A DNA stretch of 64,000 nucleotides from Symbiodinium natans (lineage: Eukaryota; Sar; Dinophyceae; Suessiales; Symbiodiniaceae). This document shows, piece after piece, positions 28,960 to 40,400 of the stretch. The DNA is taken from assembly GCA_905221605.1 (NCBI GenBank), contig CAJNDS010002590.1:148501-212500 (forward strand), given 5' to 3'. The translations under genes were made by a program, and so were the position numbers. A model generated the notes under the pieces. That model was not told the origin of the DNA and made no database searches. It worked only from the letters and a program-made list of their open reading frames with translations. Numbering within the stretch: position 1 is the stretch's first letter; the number at the start of each line of letters is the position of its first letter.

Positions 28960-29520
28960 AGCCCCGATCGGTGAAGGCTCGGTTTTGGTCAAAAATCCAG
29001 AAAACGAGAGCCCACCCAGAACCGTCGATTTCAGTACTAAAAAATCGCATTTTTAATTGGGACCCTTGCCGATCCTGGGGTCCCCCTCATTTGGGGTGTT
29101 TTGGGAGGCAAACTTTCCCTCTCAAGGGGGGGGTCGGAGTTTGAGGCAAGGGGGGGTCTCCGAAGACTATTTTGCTTTTAAAACTGGAAAATACGACCCC
29201 CCCTTGACCAAAACTAGGCTGTGAAAAGGTCGCCGGGGTGGCCCGTCATCAGAATTGAGGGTTAAAAAACCCTGAAACACCCTGAAAAACATTTGAAAAC
29301 CGTAAAAAAAACTGAAAAACTTTGAAAAACCTTGACAGAACGTGAAAAAACTTGAAATCCTGAAGCCGGTGAAGCTCGGTTTTGGTCAAAAATCCAGACA
29401 ACGAGAAGCCACCCAGAACCGTCGATTTCAGTACTAAAAAATCGCATTTTTAACTGGGACCCTTGCCGATCCTGGGGTCGCCCTCATTTGGGGTGTTTTG
29501 GGAGCAAAATTTAGCCCTAA
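28960..29520. repeat. Duplicated 140-bp segment
   Basis: A segment from CGGTTTTGGTCAAAAATCCA to CCTCATTTGGGGTGTTTTGG occurs at about 28980-29105, 29372-29505 and again at 30517-30645, inside the following minisatellite. Between copies is a CTTGAAAAAC-type low-complexity run. No gene seen. Confidence 0.85.
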
Positions 29521-29559
29521 ACCCTATGCCCCAAACCCTACGAGCCCTAAACCCTATGC

Positions 29560-30898
29560 CCCAAATAGAAAAAACCATTTGCCGACGAAGGGGGTCAGGG
29601 TTTAGGGCCCCCCCGGGTGGAAAAAAACCATTTGCCGACGAAGGGGGTCAGGGTTTAGGGCCCCCCCCGGGTGGAAAAAAACCATTTGCCGACGAAGGGG
29701 GTCAGGGTTTAGGGCCCCCCCCGGGTGGAAAAAAACCATTTGCCGACGAAGGGGGTCAGGGTTTAGGGCCCCCCCGGGTGGAAAAAAACCATTTGCCGAC
29801 GAAGGGGGTCAGGGTTTAGGGCCCCCCCCGGGTGGAAAAAAAAACCATTTGCCGACGAAGGGGGTCAGGGTTTAGGGCCCCCCGGGTGGAAAAAAACCAT
29901 TTGCCGACGAAGGGGGTCAGGGTTTAGGGCCCCCCCCGGGTGGAAAAAACCATTTGCCGACGAAGGGGGTCAGGGTTTAGGGCCCCCCCGGGTGGAAAAA
30001 AACCATTTGCCGACGAAGGGGGTCAGGGTTTAGGGCCCCCCCGGGTGGAAAAAAACCATTTGCCGACGAAGGGGGTCAGGGTTTAGGGCCCCCCCCGGGT
30101 GGAAAAAAACCATTTGCCGACGAAGGGGGTCAGGGTTTAGGGGCCCCCCCCCGGGTGGAAAAAAACCATTTGCCGACGAAGGGGGTCAGGGTTTAGGGCC
30201 CCCCCGGGTGGAAAAAAACCATTTGCCGACGAAGGGGGTCAGGGTTTAGGGCCCCCCCCGGGTGGAAAAAAACCATTTGCCGACGAAGGGGGTCAGGGTT
30301 TAGGGCCCCCCCCGGGTGGAAAAAACCATTTGCCGACGAAGGGGGTGCCCCCCCGGGTGGAAAAAAACCATGTGCCGACGAAGGGGGTCAGGGTTTAGGG
30401 CCCCCCCCGGGTGGAAAAAAACCATTTGCCGACGAAGGGGGTCAGGGTTTAGGGCCCCCCCCGGGTGGAAAAAAACCATTTGCCGACGAAGGGGGTCAGG
30501 GTTTAGGGCCCCCCCCCGGTTTTGGTCAAAAATCCAGAAAACGGGAGGCCACCCAGAAAAGTCGATTTCAATACAAAAAAATGGCATTTTGAACTGGGGC
30601 CGGGGCCGATCCTGGGGTCCCCCTCATTTGGGGTGTTTTGGGGGGGCCCCCGGGTGGAAAAAAACCATTTGCCGACGAAGGGGGTCAGGGTTTAGGGCCC
30701 CCCCCCGGTGGAAAAAACCATTTGCCGACGAAGGGGGTCAGGGTTTAGGGCCCCCCCGGGTGGAAAAAAACCATTTGCCGACGAAGGGGGTCAGGGTTTA
30801 GGGCCCCCCCGGGTGGAAAAAAACCATTTGCCGACGAAGGGGGTCAGGGTTAGGGCCCCCCCCCGGGTGGAAAAAAACCATTTGCCGACGAAGGTCAT
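29560..30898. repeat. About 54-bp minisatellite containing a telomere unit
   Basis: About 22 copies of a unit with GGTGGAAAAAAACCATTTGC, CGACGAAGGGGGTCAGGGTT, TAGGG and a C7-C9 run. Copies differ mainly in the length of the A and C runs. Each unit contains GGGTTTAGGG. A copy of the 140-bp segment interrupts it at 30517-30645. The open frames are artefacts. Confidence 0.95.
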
Positions 30899-31536
30899 TA
30901 GGGTTTAAATATACATAGTAAGAGAGGGTTTAGGGTTTAGGGCTACTAGTTCTGGATGGTGAACTTCGGCACCATGTAGGGGCCTTTGGTTCCCTAGAGC
31001 CAGTAGTTTCAGGACTCTGCAAGCTTGCAACGCCCCCTTGTGCAACCCGCGGCCGAGTTTCACCGTCATGGAAGACTAAGAAGCGAGCAGAATCCCCCAA
31101 ACCCTAAGCCCTAGGCACCCTAAACCCTCCAGCCCTAAACCCGAAACCCTCAACCCAAAACCCTAAACCCTAAACCCTAAATGGAGGTGTGGCTAGTTGC
31201 CATAAACCCTGCAAAGGAACACCTGCACCCCTCAAACGTGCAAGCACCTGTCAGTCCAAGATGCAATTCAGCTCGCGAGGGCTGTCTTACTACCACAAGA
31301 CTCGTTTCTTATCGATGAATGGGCCAGAACTAGAACCCTAACCCCTAAGCTGCACTAAGGCCCATGAAGTATAGGGGTCGGAATAGCTTCTAACAGGTTT
31401 CCCTTATGGTCCCTTTATAAACATACTAGAATAACCCCCCCCCCCCCCCCCCAAAGGCCCCTATATTACGGCCCCCTGTAACCCTAAACCCTAAACCCTA
31501 AACCCTACACCCTAAACCCTAAAACTTCTGGGAGTC

Positions 31537-31600
31537 AGACCGTTGGCCATGGCGGCTCCGGCGGCCTGGGCCGCGTCTTTGTCTCCGGGCGCGAAGGAGG
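31537..31600 (+). other. Possible exon island
   Basis: GC-rich, non-repetitive stretch between a CCCTAAA array and a TTTAGGG array; readable as a Gly-rich frame (GHGGSGGLGRVFVSGREG) or as MAAPAAWAASLSPGAKEG. The frame is not decidable. Confidence 0.25.
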
Positions 31601-31791
31601 GATGTGGGCTTAGGGTTTAGGGTTTAGGGGTGAAGGGTTCAGGATTTAGTGTTTAGGGTTTGGGCTTCGTGGGGCCGAAGTGTTGAGGGCTTGGGGTTTC
31701 GGGCGTCGGGTCGAGTTCAAAAGGGTTAAGCGCCTTGCCGGTACCCTGAGCTACCGACATACCTTCTCTGAAGGGAACTGTCACATCCTTC

Positions 31792-32036
31792 GGCACCACC
31801 CACCCATATCCGACTCCCCATGAGGCCCAGAATTTACACACCAAACCTTCTTGTTGTACTTCTCCCTTCCACGATCTCTCAGGACACGCGAAAAATTGCA
31901 CACTGCTGCAGTTGATACGTCATCTCGATTCCCGTACCACACTACACAAATTCGCATCAGCTGCAAAGACGATCTGTTATTACTTCAAAAGAAGGATCGT
32001 GACACTTCTTGCAAAGGATTTGTTGAATCATTTTCA
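31792..32036 (+). other. Open region, possible exon
   Basis: A long plus frame reads HPYPTPHEAQNLHTKPS and later LLQLIRHLDSRTTLHKFA, TICYYFKRRIVTLLAKD, ending at CAG|GTGTTT. Composition is less GC3-biased than real exons here, and the minus strand is open too. Unknown; possibly a decayed retrocopy. Confidence 0.2.
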
Positions 32037-32483
32037 GGTGTTTGGAAAGTATGAATACTATAGCCCCCCCCAGGCAAGTTTTGTATATATACATATATAT
32101 ATATATTTATACACATTCAAAACCTAAGGGAATAGTTGACAAGCATTTTTTCATATGAAGGTTCTAAGGGGAGTATAGAAGAGCCGCTGTAGCAAGTACG
32201 TCGACAGTGACGCTGCTCGTGAGACGCCGCGCGCGAGTGAGCGTCGAAGGCCCTGAGCCCTCTAGCCTTCATCCCTGAGCTATAGACTCTAAACCCTAAA
32301 CCCTAAACCCTAAACCCTAAACCCTAAACCCTAAACCCTAAACCCCTAAACCCCTAAACCCTAGACCCTAAACCCCAACCCTGAACCCTGTGGTTCAGGA
32401 TGTCGGGGGAGATCCTTGCCTTGCCAGGAAGGCTTGAACCCCTAAGAGCCCCAAGAAGACCTGAGAAGCCCCCCAAGAGTCCT

Positions 32484-32970
32484 AGGTAGGATAAGGGGGA
32501 CCCTTAAAAGGGAACCCCTTCTGAACCCTCTTCTGGCTCTCTTAAGCAGGGACCTTATTCAGAGGGTCTATATCCCCAAGGGTCCCCCTAATCCTATCCC
32601 CTAAAGAGCCCGACGAGACGCGTAAGAAACGCAGAATCCCCCCCCCCCCCTGCAAGATGACCCGAGGCTTAGAGAGAACCGGCTTCAAATTGTCTCGGTT
32701 TAAGGGTTGAAGGTTTTTCAGGGTTTTTAAGGGTTTAAGTAGGGTTTAAGGGTTTAGGGTTTTGATTCAGGGAGGAGAGCTGCTAGACCTGGGCTAGGAG
32801 TCTGCATCCGCGTCTTCGCCAGATGCCGGCGAGCCCCGCGCCTTCGCTGGAGAAGCCTCGCAGGGGCCTTGCCCTCGCGGGCATCGCAAGGAAAGCCCCA
32901 AACACCATCCTAGGTAGGACAAGGGGGACCCTTAAAAGGGAGCCATTCTTGACCCTCTTCTGGCTCTAGC
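32484..32970. mobile_element. MITE family 4, one full and one truncated copy
   Basis: The full copy is about 32484-32601, TCCTAGGTAGGATAAGGGGG to CCCCCTAATCCTATCCCCTA. The truncated copy at 32907 shares the first 60 bp and then changes into a CCCTAAA array at 32971, so an array again replaces part of an element. Confidence 0.7.
32797..32893 (+). other. Possible exon, Ser/Ala/Glu-rich
   Basis: Reads ESASASSPDAGEPRAFAGEA then SQGPCPRGHRKE with high GC3, between two family 4 copies. No firm splice sites. Confidence 0.3.
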
Positions 32971-33345
32971 AAACCCTAAACCCTAAACCCTAAACCCTAA
33001 ACCCTAAACCCTAAACCCTAAACCCTAAACACACCTTGACGGGGTTGGGGGGCGGGTTTCATTGGAGGCCCCAAGCTGAGCAACACAATATCATAAGGGT
33101 TCCCGGCAGACGCTGGGACCTCGAAGCTCAACGCATCCGGGTTTAGGGTTTAGGGTTTAGGGTTTGGGGTTTAGGGCTTAGGGTTTAGGGCTTAGGGTTT
33201 AGGGTTTTGGGGGGCTTTGGCTTTGAAATAGATGCCGTCGCCGCGTCCCAGCATGGAAGAGAAAGCCATCAACATCAACAATGGGCGGAGTATAAGCATA
33301 GCAGCTACAACAGTCCAATAACAGCCCAAGACACACTGGAACCCT

Positions 33346-33895
33346 AAACCCTAAACCCTAAACCCTAAACCCTAAACCCTAAACCCTAAACCCTAAACCC
33401 TAAACCCTAAACCCTAAACCCTAAACCCTAAACCCTAAGAGAACACAACGATAGTAACAATGACCAAAAAAATAGCAATGGCCAGAAACCATCGCAATAA
33501 CAGCAACAGCAAGATGACACTCACAAGTTGTTCTGCTTAGGTGTTGAGAAGGGAACCTGTAACTTGATTCCCCCAAACCCTAAACCCTAAGCCCTAAGCC
33601 CTAAGCCCTAAGCCCCTAAGCCCTAAGCCCTAAGCCCTAAGCCCTAAGCCCTAAACCCTAAGCCCTAAACCCTAAACCCTAAACCCTAAACCCAAAAAAT
33701 ATTAGAAACCTATTCTGAAACGGTTCGCCCTTTTTGGGGTTAGTCAGCCAAGTATGATGATATGCTTCGATGCGGAGAAGGTGGTCCTTGACCTTCTGTT
33801 GGGGGTATTACAAACCCCTAAACCCTAAACCCTAAACCCTCAACCCTAAACCCTAAACCCTAAACCCTAAACCCTAAACCCTAAACCCTACACCT
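33346..33895. repeat. CCCTAAA and CCCTAAG arrays
   Basis: Arrays at 33346-33437 (pure CCCTAAA), 33578-33692 (CCCTAAG then CCCTAAA) and 33818-33890, separated by CAA/AAC-rich DNA and non-coding sequence before the kinase gene. Confidence 0.95.
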
Positions 33896-34011
33896 TGGGC
33901 GGGCAAAATAATCACAGCTAGGCGGGTGGCAAAGAAAACCCCAAACCCTTAAAACCAGGCAAAAAGGTTCGCCCCTTTTTTTTTCGCCCCTGTGGGTTGC
34001 CGCCCTGAGGC

Positions 34012-35301
34012 ATGTGGCGCCGGAGCGACTTCGAGCTGGGGGCCGTCCTGGGCCAAGGAACACCAGACACCTGGTTTTGGGGTTTGCGTGGCACTTGGGG
34101 CCCAGACTTTTTGAGGGTTGGCTTCTTTTTTTGAGAGGGTTCGCTGAGGGATTTGTTCATAAGGGTGTTGGCAAAAGCTTCTTCAGTTCGGGGGCTTTTG
34201 ACTTCATTCATACAACTATTTGCCGAAGAACCTCGCCAAAAACAACAAATATTCTTCCTTATAAGGGCAATGTAGGGATTATTCTTTGTGTTTTTTTGGG
34301 GGGTAATAAACAAATAGTAGTAGCATAAAGGGCTTCACCTGCAGGTTGTTAAGGGATTCTCTGGGATGCGGCGCGGTTTCTTAGGGTTTAGGGTTTAGGG
34401 TTTAGGGTTCCAGTGTGTCTTGGGCTCTTGCTGTTGTTTGAGTTTTTGGGTTTCGGGTTGAGGGTGTCAACCTGCGGCCACACGAGATTTTCCGACAGCA
34501 GGGGGGGTTTCCGAGGCTCCAAGAAGTTCGGTGCTTAGGGGGGTTTAGGGTTTTGCCTCACACGGTATGAGGCAGTGTGATTCGTGCTTAAGCAATGGAA
34601 AAAAGATTGGCATCGTGCACTGGTTTAATTGTCTTTCCATCGTGCATAGGTTCCGTCGTCTCTCCTAGGAACCCCCTCCCCCGCCAGGCACCTTCTCACG
34701 CGTGAGGCTCACGCGCGAGCCGGAAACCAACTCCTTGGCAGCCCTGAAGCAGGCGGGGGCGTGGCTCATCCCGTTCCTCTTACTCTTTCCTCAAACCGCG
34801 AAGACGAGAAGAAGCATACGCTCTTGTGTTGATGCATCTCGTTTTGAACTTGAGTTGGCTGCTTTGCCCACGCAGCGTGCCAGCACCGGGTTTCAACGTG
34901 AAGGATAACAGGCTTTACATGGCTATAGGAGTCGCACACACGAGACGTTGGCTCTCACCTAGAGCGGCGCTCGTTTCCACCCTGCTCCCCAAACCCTGGA
35001 ACCCTAAACCCTAAACCCGAAACCCTAAACCCTAAACCCTAAACCCTAGACCCTAAACCAAAAAAACCCTAAACCCTAAACCCTAAACCCCAAACCCTAA
35101 ACCCTAAACCCTAATCCCTAAACCCTAAACCCTAAACCTTAAACCCTAAACCCTAAACCCTGAACCCTCAACGAGGTCTCAAAGCACCAAGTGGCGAAGC
35201 TGAGAGCCCGGCGCTGCCTCGAGCGCGAGCTCCAGATCCAGGTGGCCGTCAGCTTGGGGGCTGGGTTTATTGTTTAGGGTTTAGGGTTTAGGGTTTAGGG
35301 T

Positions 35302-35333
<32 letters not shown>

Positions 35334-37420
35334 GGGTGAGGGTTGAGGGGTTTAGGGTTTCGGGGTTAGGGGCTTAGGGTTTCTAATTCTAGGGTTTTAG
35401 GGTTTCGGGTTCAGGGTGTTTGGCTTTGAGGGTTTAGGGTTGAGGGTTTAGTGTTTAGGCTTTCAGGGTTTAGGGTTTAGGCTTTGGTTTACAGGGTGCA
35501 TGGTTTACCCTTCAGGGTGTGGGTCTTTATGGAGCCTTCAAGGCACGCGGGGTCAAAGTAGGGGTAAAGCGTACCGCGCCATGAAGCAAACAGAGGAAAC
35601 CCTAAACCCTAAACCCTAACCCTAAACCCTAAACCCTAAACCCTTTTCTTCCTGCACAGGGGATGGTGGCAGGAGTAGGAAGCTTTGGCTTCTAGGACCA
35701 GAGTAGGCCTTGGGATGTTCGCCGTATACTAACAACATCCCAAAGTGGGCCCTTATTTTTGTTAGGGTTTCGGTTCCCTTGTACGCCCCAGTTAGCCAAA
35801 AAAGGGCACCCTTTTCATTCTCGGGTTACTCTTGGGTCTTGGCGTGTAGCAAGAGGTGTGGTCGCCAACCAACAGCACATCACACCTGCACGAGCCCAAG
35901 ACTCCAGACCCTTATTATCAATTTTCTTCAGGTATCAGAGGGGGGTGGATACGTAACCCAAGGTTCCCTAATGCCCCCCCCCCACTACTCCCTAAGGCTC
36001 CCTAAGCTTCCCTAAGGTTCCGTAGGTACCTACCCCAGGACCCGATAACCTTACAATGGGCCACTGCCTGTCCAGGCGCACTTGCGGCACGGAAACCCTG
36101 GAAGCAAGTAAGTTTTGCTTTTTGCCAGCTCTGTCGGTGCCTAGGCTTTGAGTGCACAGGCAGTTCGAGTAAAGACAGTGGCCATGGTCATCCTGCAACA
36201 AAAACAAACAAAAAGACAATTGGCTCCAAAGATTGAGGCCACGCCCTCTCCGAAAAACTAAGGAAATGTCATCCGCCTCTTTGGCTACTTCTGGGACCGC
36301 GACGGTGGCTGCAAGCAGTTCCAAGATGATAAGGTTAAGGGAGGGGGATTCATGGGGGGAAGGAACCTATGAAACCTTATGGAAGCTAAGGGGAGCCCCA
36401 GGGCGTAGTGGGGAGTACTAGGGAACCTTGGATTGCAGCCCTTACGGACCCTTAAAGCTATCAGGCAAAGCTCAAGAAAGATTTCCGGGGGCGTCCTCGG
36501 TTGGGGAGAAATCTCGCTGGCATACTGGCTAAGACCCTTAATCCTTCTTTTTTTAGGGTATAGGTTCTCTTGCAAGCCCCTTGAACCAAAACGGGCACCC
36601 TTTTATTCCAAGTCCACTCTTGAGTCTAGACGAACGTGCGGAGAGCTGCCACATTGCTTTGGCCATCGGGCGCCTCAAACGTCGCCCAATGTAGTTGAGT
36701 CGATGATTCACCGTCCGTTAGGGACAGTGTCTTTTGCAAGTATGCCTTCTTTTTCCTGAGGCTCCATTCTTGCAGCGGCGGGGCAGAGTTGAAACCACCA
36801 AAAGCGGCACAGGGCAGGCGAAGTCCCCCGACGCATACATCAAAGAAACTTTCCTAAGGGCCTAACAAAACACCCGCCCTGTCCTCGCACTTGGGCGTTC
36901 AGCACGGCGCTGGTGGCCAGCTCGTTCTGGGGATACTTTTAGGGATTCTTTTCAAGAGCCCCTTAGTGAAGATTTGCAGGATGCAGTGCCACGCAAGAAA
37001 TGTCCTGCTCATCTATTCTAGGTCGTCTGGTGCCCTTTCGACTTCGGCCAAAGAAACGGATAAACCCCAAACCCAAAACCCAAACGCACACATCGAGAAC
37101 CGTACCAAGTCGAAACCCTAAACTTTCGGCCCGAAACCCGAAACCCGAAACCCGAAATCCGAAACCCGAAACCCGAAACCCGAGACCCGAGACCCTAGAC
37201 CCTAAACCCTAAACCCTAAACGCCCTAAACCCTTTCAAGCTTTTGGCCACGGGTTTGGATCCCTCGAGATGCGGCCGCATCCTGGCGATAGTTGCTACGT
37301 CTCCTGCCAAGGCAGCTACATCTACCTCATCCTGGAATACGTACCTCGTCTAAACTGTCGGCGCAAGGTTCCTCAGCATTCCAGCCAGAGGAGAGAGGGG
37401 GAGAGCGCGACAGCGCGAAG

Positions 37421-37467
<47 letters not shown>

Positions 37468-40400
37468 AGGGAGAGAGAGAGAGAGGGAGGGAGCAAGTGC
37501 TGCCGAACCTCGAACCTTAAACTTGGACCCGAAACCAGCCCCAAACCTCCCAAATCCTCAACCCAAATGCAACCCCAAGCAACGCTTAAGGCACCCAACG
37601 GGGACGTAGCTCCTAAATCCTCAAACCCTTCCTACAACCCCAACAGCACCTTTCCTCAAACCCTCAAACCCTTCCTACAACCCCAAAAGCACGTTTAAGG
37701 GGCTTGGCTCCAGAATCCTCAAACCCCGCGTACAACCCCAAAAGCACGCTCAAGGCACCTAATGGAGACCTCGGCAAGCTCCTCGCCACGCGCGGTGCTC
37801 TGGGCGAGGCCGCGCCCGCAGCTGTGAGGCTCGGCACGGGCCTTGCGCTGTTTCGGGGCAGGGTTGGGCTTGACAAGGTTTGGGTTTTAGGGATTGGGGT
37901 TTAGGGTTTAAGGTTTAGGGCTTAGGGCTTATAGGGTTTAGGGCTTAGTGTTTAGGGTTGACAGGGTTTGTCCGCCGTCAGTCCGGCTGCCAAAACAAAA
38001 GGGGTTTGCCCGAGTAAGGAGGGTTGAAGTACGGCAGCAGACTTGGCCCCGCGCAGGGCAGGCGCCCGAAGCCCTGAGCCCCACCCGGAGCAACTCCTCA
38101 GGCCTCTTCTCCTGGCCGTGGAGTACCTGCACAACTTGAGTGCCCCCTGCCTCAGGGCTCAGGGCCTTAGGTTCTCTGTATGGGATCACTCTGGTTAGCA
38201 GGGGTTCAGGGGGTAGGGTGGTTTGGGGGCCTGCGGTTTTAGGGTATTTAGGGTATTTAGGGTTTTGAGGGCTTTGAGGGTTTCGAGCTTGGGGATCCTG
38301 CAGCCTGTTCTTCTCAGTGCAAACGACTTTTGTGGCCCAAGTAAACTTCTGCTTCCTTTGGGGTGGTCGGTGGTCCCTGAAAGATGCAGGCGTTGTTGCT
38401 TGAATCTGTGGCTCAACCTCCCTCGGGGTTGAGGTTGAAAGGTGTGAGGCGCCTGTGTTGCCACAGCTTCGCAGCCAGAAGCTCTTTGCTGAACCCAACC
38501 TGGCACCGAAAGTCCTCTAGAACCTCTGGTTCAATCCCTGAACACCTTCAGCTCCACCCTAACCGCGAAACTCTACCTGAGCCCCAGGCCGACTTCTTCT
38601 GTTGCCTGAGACTCCGACATGGAGGTATTCTAAACATACAGTAGCCCCCACCCAATTCTTCTGCCGCCCGAACCCCCCCGAATTTAGCCCCGACGACGCT
38701 GTCAGTGACGCTGTCGGGTCTGCCGACATTAGCGGCTACCCAGGGCTTTTGTTCTTTCCAGGTGATCCACAGAGACATCAAGCCGGAGAACCTTCTCCTG
38801 GGACCTGGGGGAGGGGGAAGAAACAACCCAAACGCCAGAAACAGGGAAGAAGACCCAAAACCCTCAAAACCCTTAAAAGATTACAAAGCCCATTCCCCAA
38901 ACCCTAACCCTTAATTGAACCCTGTAAAGCCCAGACCCTATAATCCCTATACAGCCTATAAACTCTATAAATCCTACAAACCCTAAACCCTAAACGCCCT
39001 CAAGCTAAACTTCAAGGGGTGTCAGGGTTTTGTGGGCGGTTTTGGGCCTGAGTGAGGGCTTTGGAGGGTTTAGGCGTTTGGGGTCTTTGGGGGGTTTAGC
39101 GGTTTTGGGTTCAGGGTTTTAGGTTTTCGCAGGTTTTTGGGGAGACGGCGCGAATAGAATGGGTCTGGAGTCAGCGGTGCGCAACCTCAAGAAGGAAGTT
39201 CCTGTACGCTCTTTTGCTCTTACACCGAATTATAAGCAGCCTCATGCATATTTCAGTTGCTGCGCCCTCCGCAAAAGCCCAGAGTTCGTTTTGCAAGGAA
39301 GGTGCTGCAGAAACGGCAGGGGTACCTGCAAAGCACTGCGCGCGCAGCCTTTGACAATTTGAAAAGCCTCTCAACTCTAAACGTCATGAGCCTCAAGCAA
39401 GTCTGAATCACGCTTGAAAACCTTAAACCTAAACCCTTTATACCCTGAACCACATAACGCCCTAACTCCTAGAAACAACCCTGAGCCCAAAACCCTACGT
39501 AACCCCAAACCTAAACCCTAAACCCTAAACCCTAAACCCCCAAACCCTGAACCCCTTATAGCTGCTCTTGCCGGAGGACGCCGCGGCACAGTGAAACTGT
39601 CAGACTTCGGTTGGGCAGTTCAAAGCCTCCCTGGTGAGAGGTGCTCGATTAGGGTTTAGGGTTTAGGGTTTGGGGTTTGGGGTTTGGGGTTTGGGGTTTG
39701 TGGTTTGGGGTTTAGGGTTTTGAACTAAGGGTGTCCTGAAAACATCTTGGGTTTAAGAGCATTTTTTTGCTTACAGCAGCAGCTTTCCCCCCTTTGTCTT
39801 TTGAACTAAGGGGGGGTCCTGAAAGCATTTTTTTTAAAAGAGTAGTATTCCCTTGAGCTTGCAGCTGCTTTTGCGATTCTGGGTCCGGAGTAAGTACCGG
39901 TATAGTACTGTAAAGACCCCGCTTCTTGAGCCGCATGCCGTCGGAGCCCATATGAGGCCCTAGATCCTAAACCCTAAACCCTAAACCCTAAACCCGAAAC
40001 CCTAAACTTTTTAAGCCCAACAAACCTACGAAGCACCATGCTTGGAAGCCCTTTGGACTTGGTAAGTAGGGTTGGTAAGGTGGGTTATGGGGACTACAGT
40101 AGCGTTTCTAGGGCAACCCCGAAAAAAACCTGCACCCTTGTAAGCCCAAGTAGCTTTAATGATAGAAATAAAAAAACACCGTAATAGAACACCTTTCTTT
40201 TTATAGTTCCTAGAACTTTAAGTGATTCTTTTGTTGTATTGTGGGTAGTTTTTTGGCCGTGGTGCTTTCCGAGTCCGAAGGCGCCGGACGGTGTGTGGCA
40301 CCTTGGACTACCTGGCGCCCGAGAGCTTCGGAAGCAGAAGCTGAGGTCTTTGGGTTTTCAGGCTGTTGGTGAGATTCCCTAAACCCTAAACCCTAAACCC

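Noticed and set aside
29463-30908. Repetitive ORFs on both strands
   Set aside because: Frames through the 54-bp minisatellite, without start context or domain.
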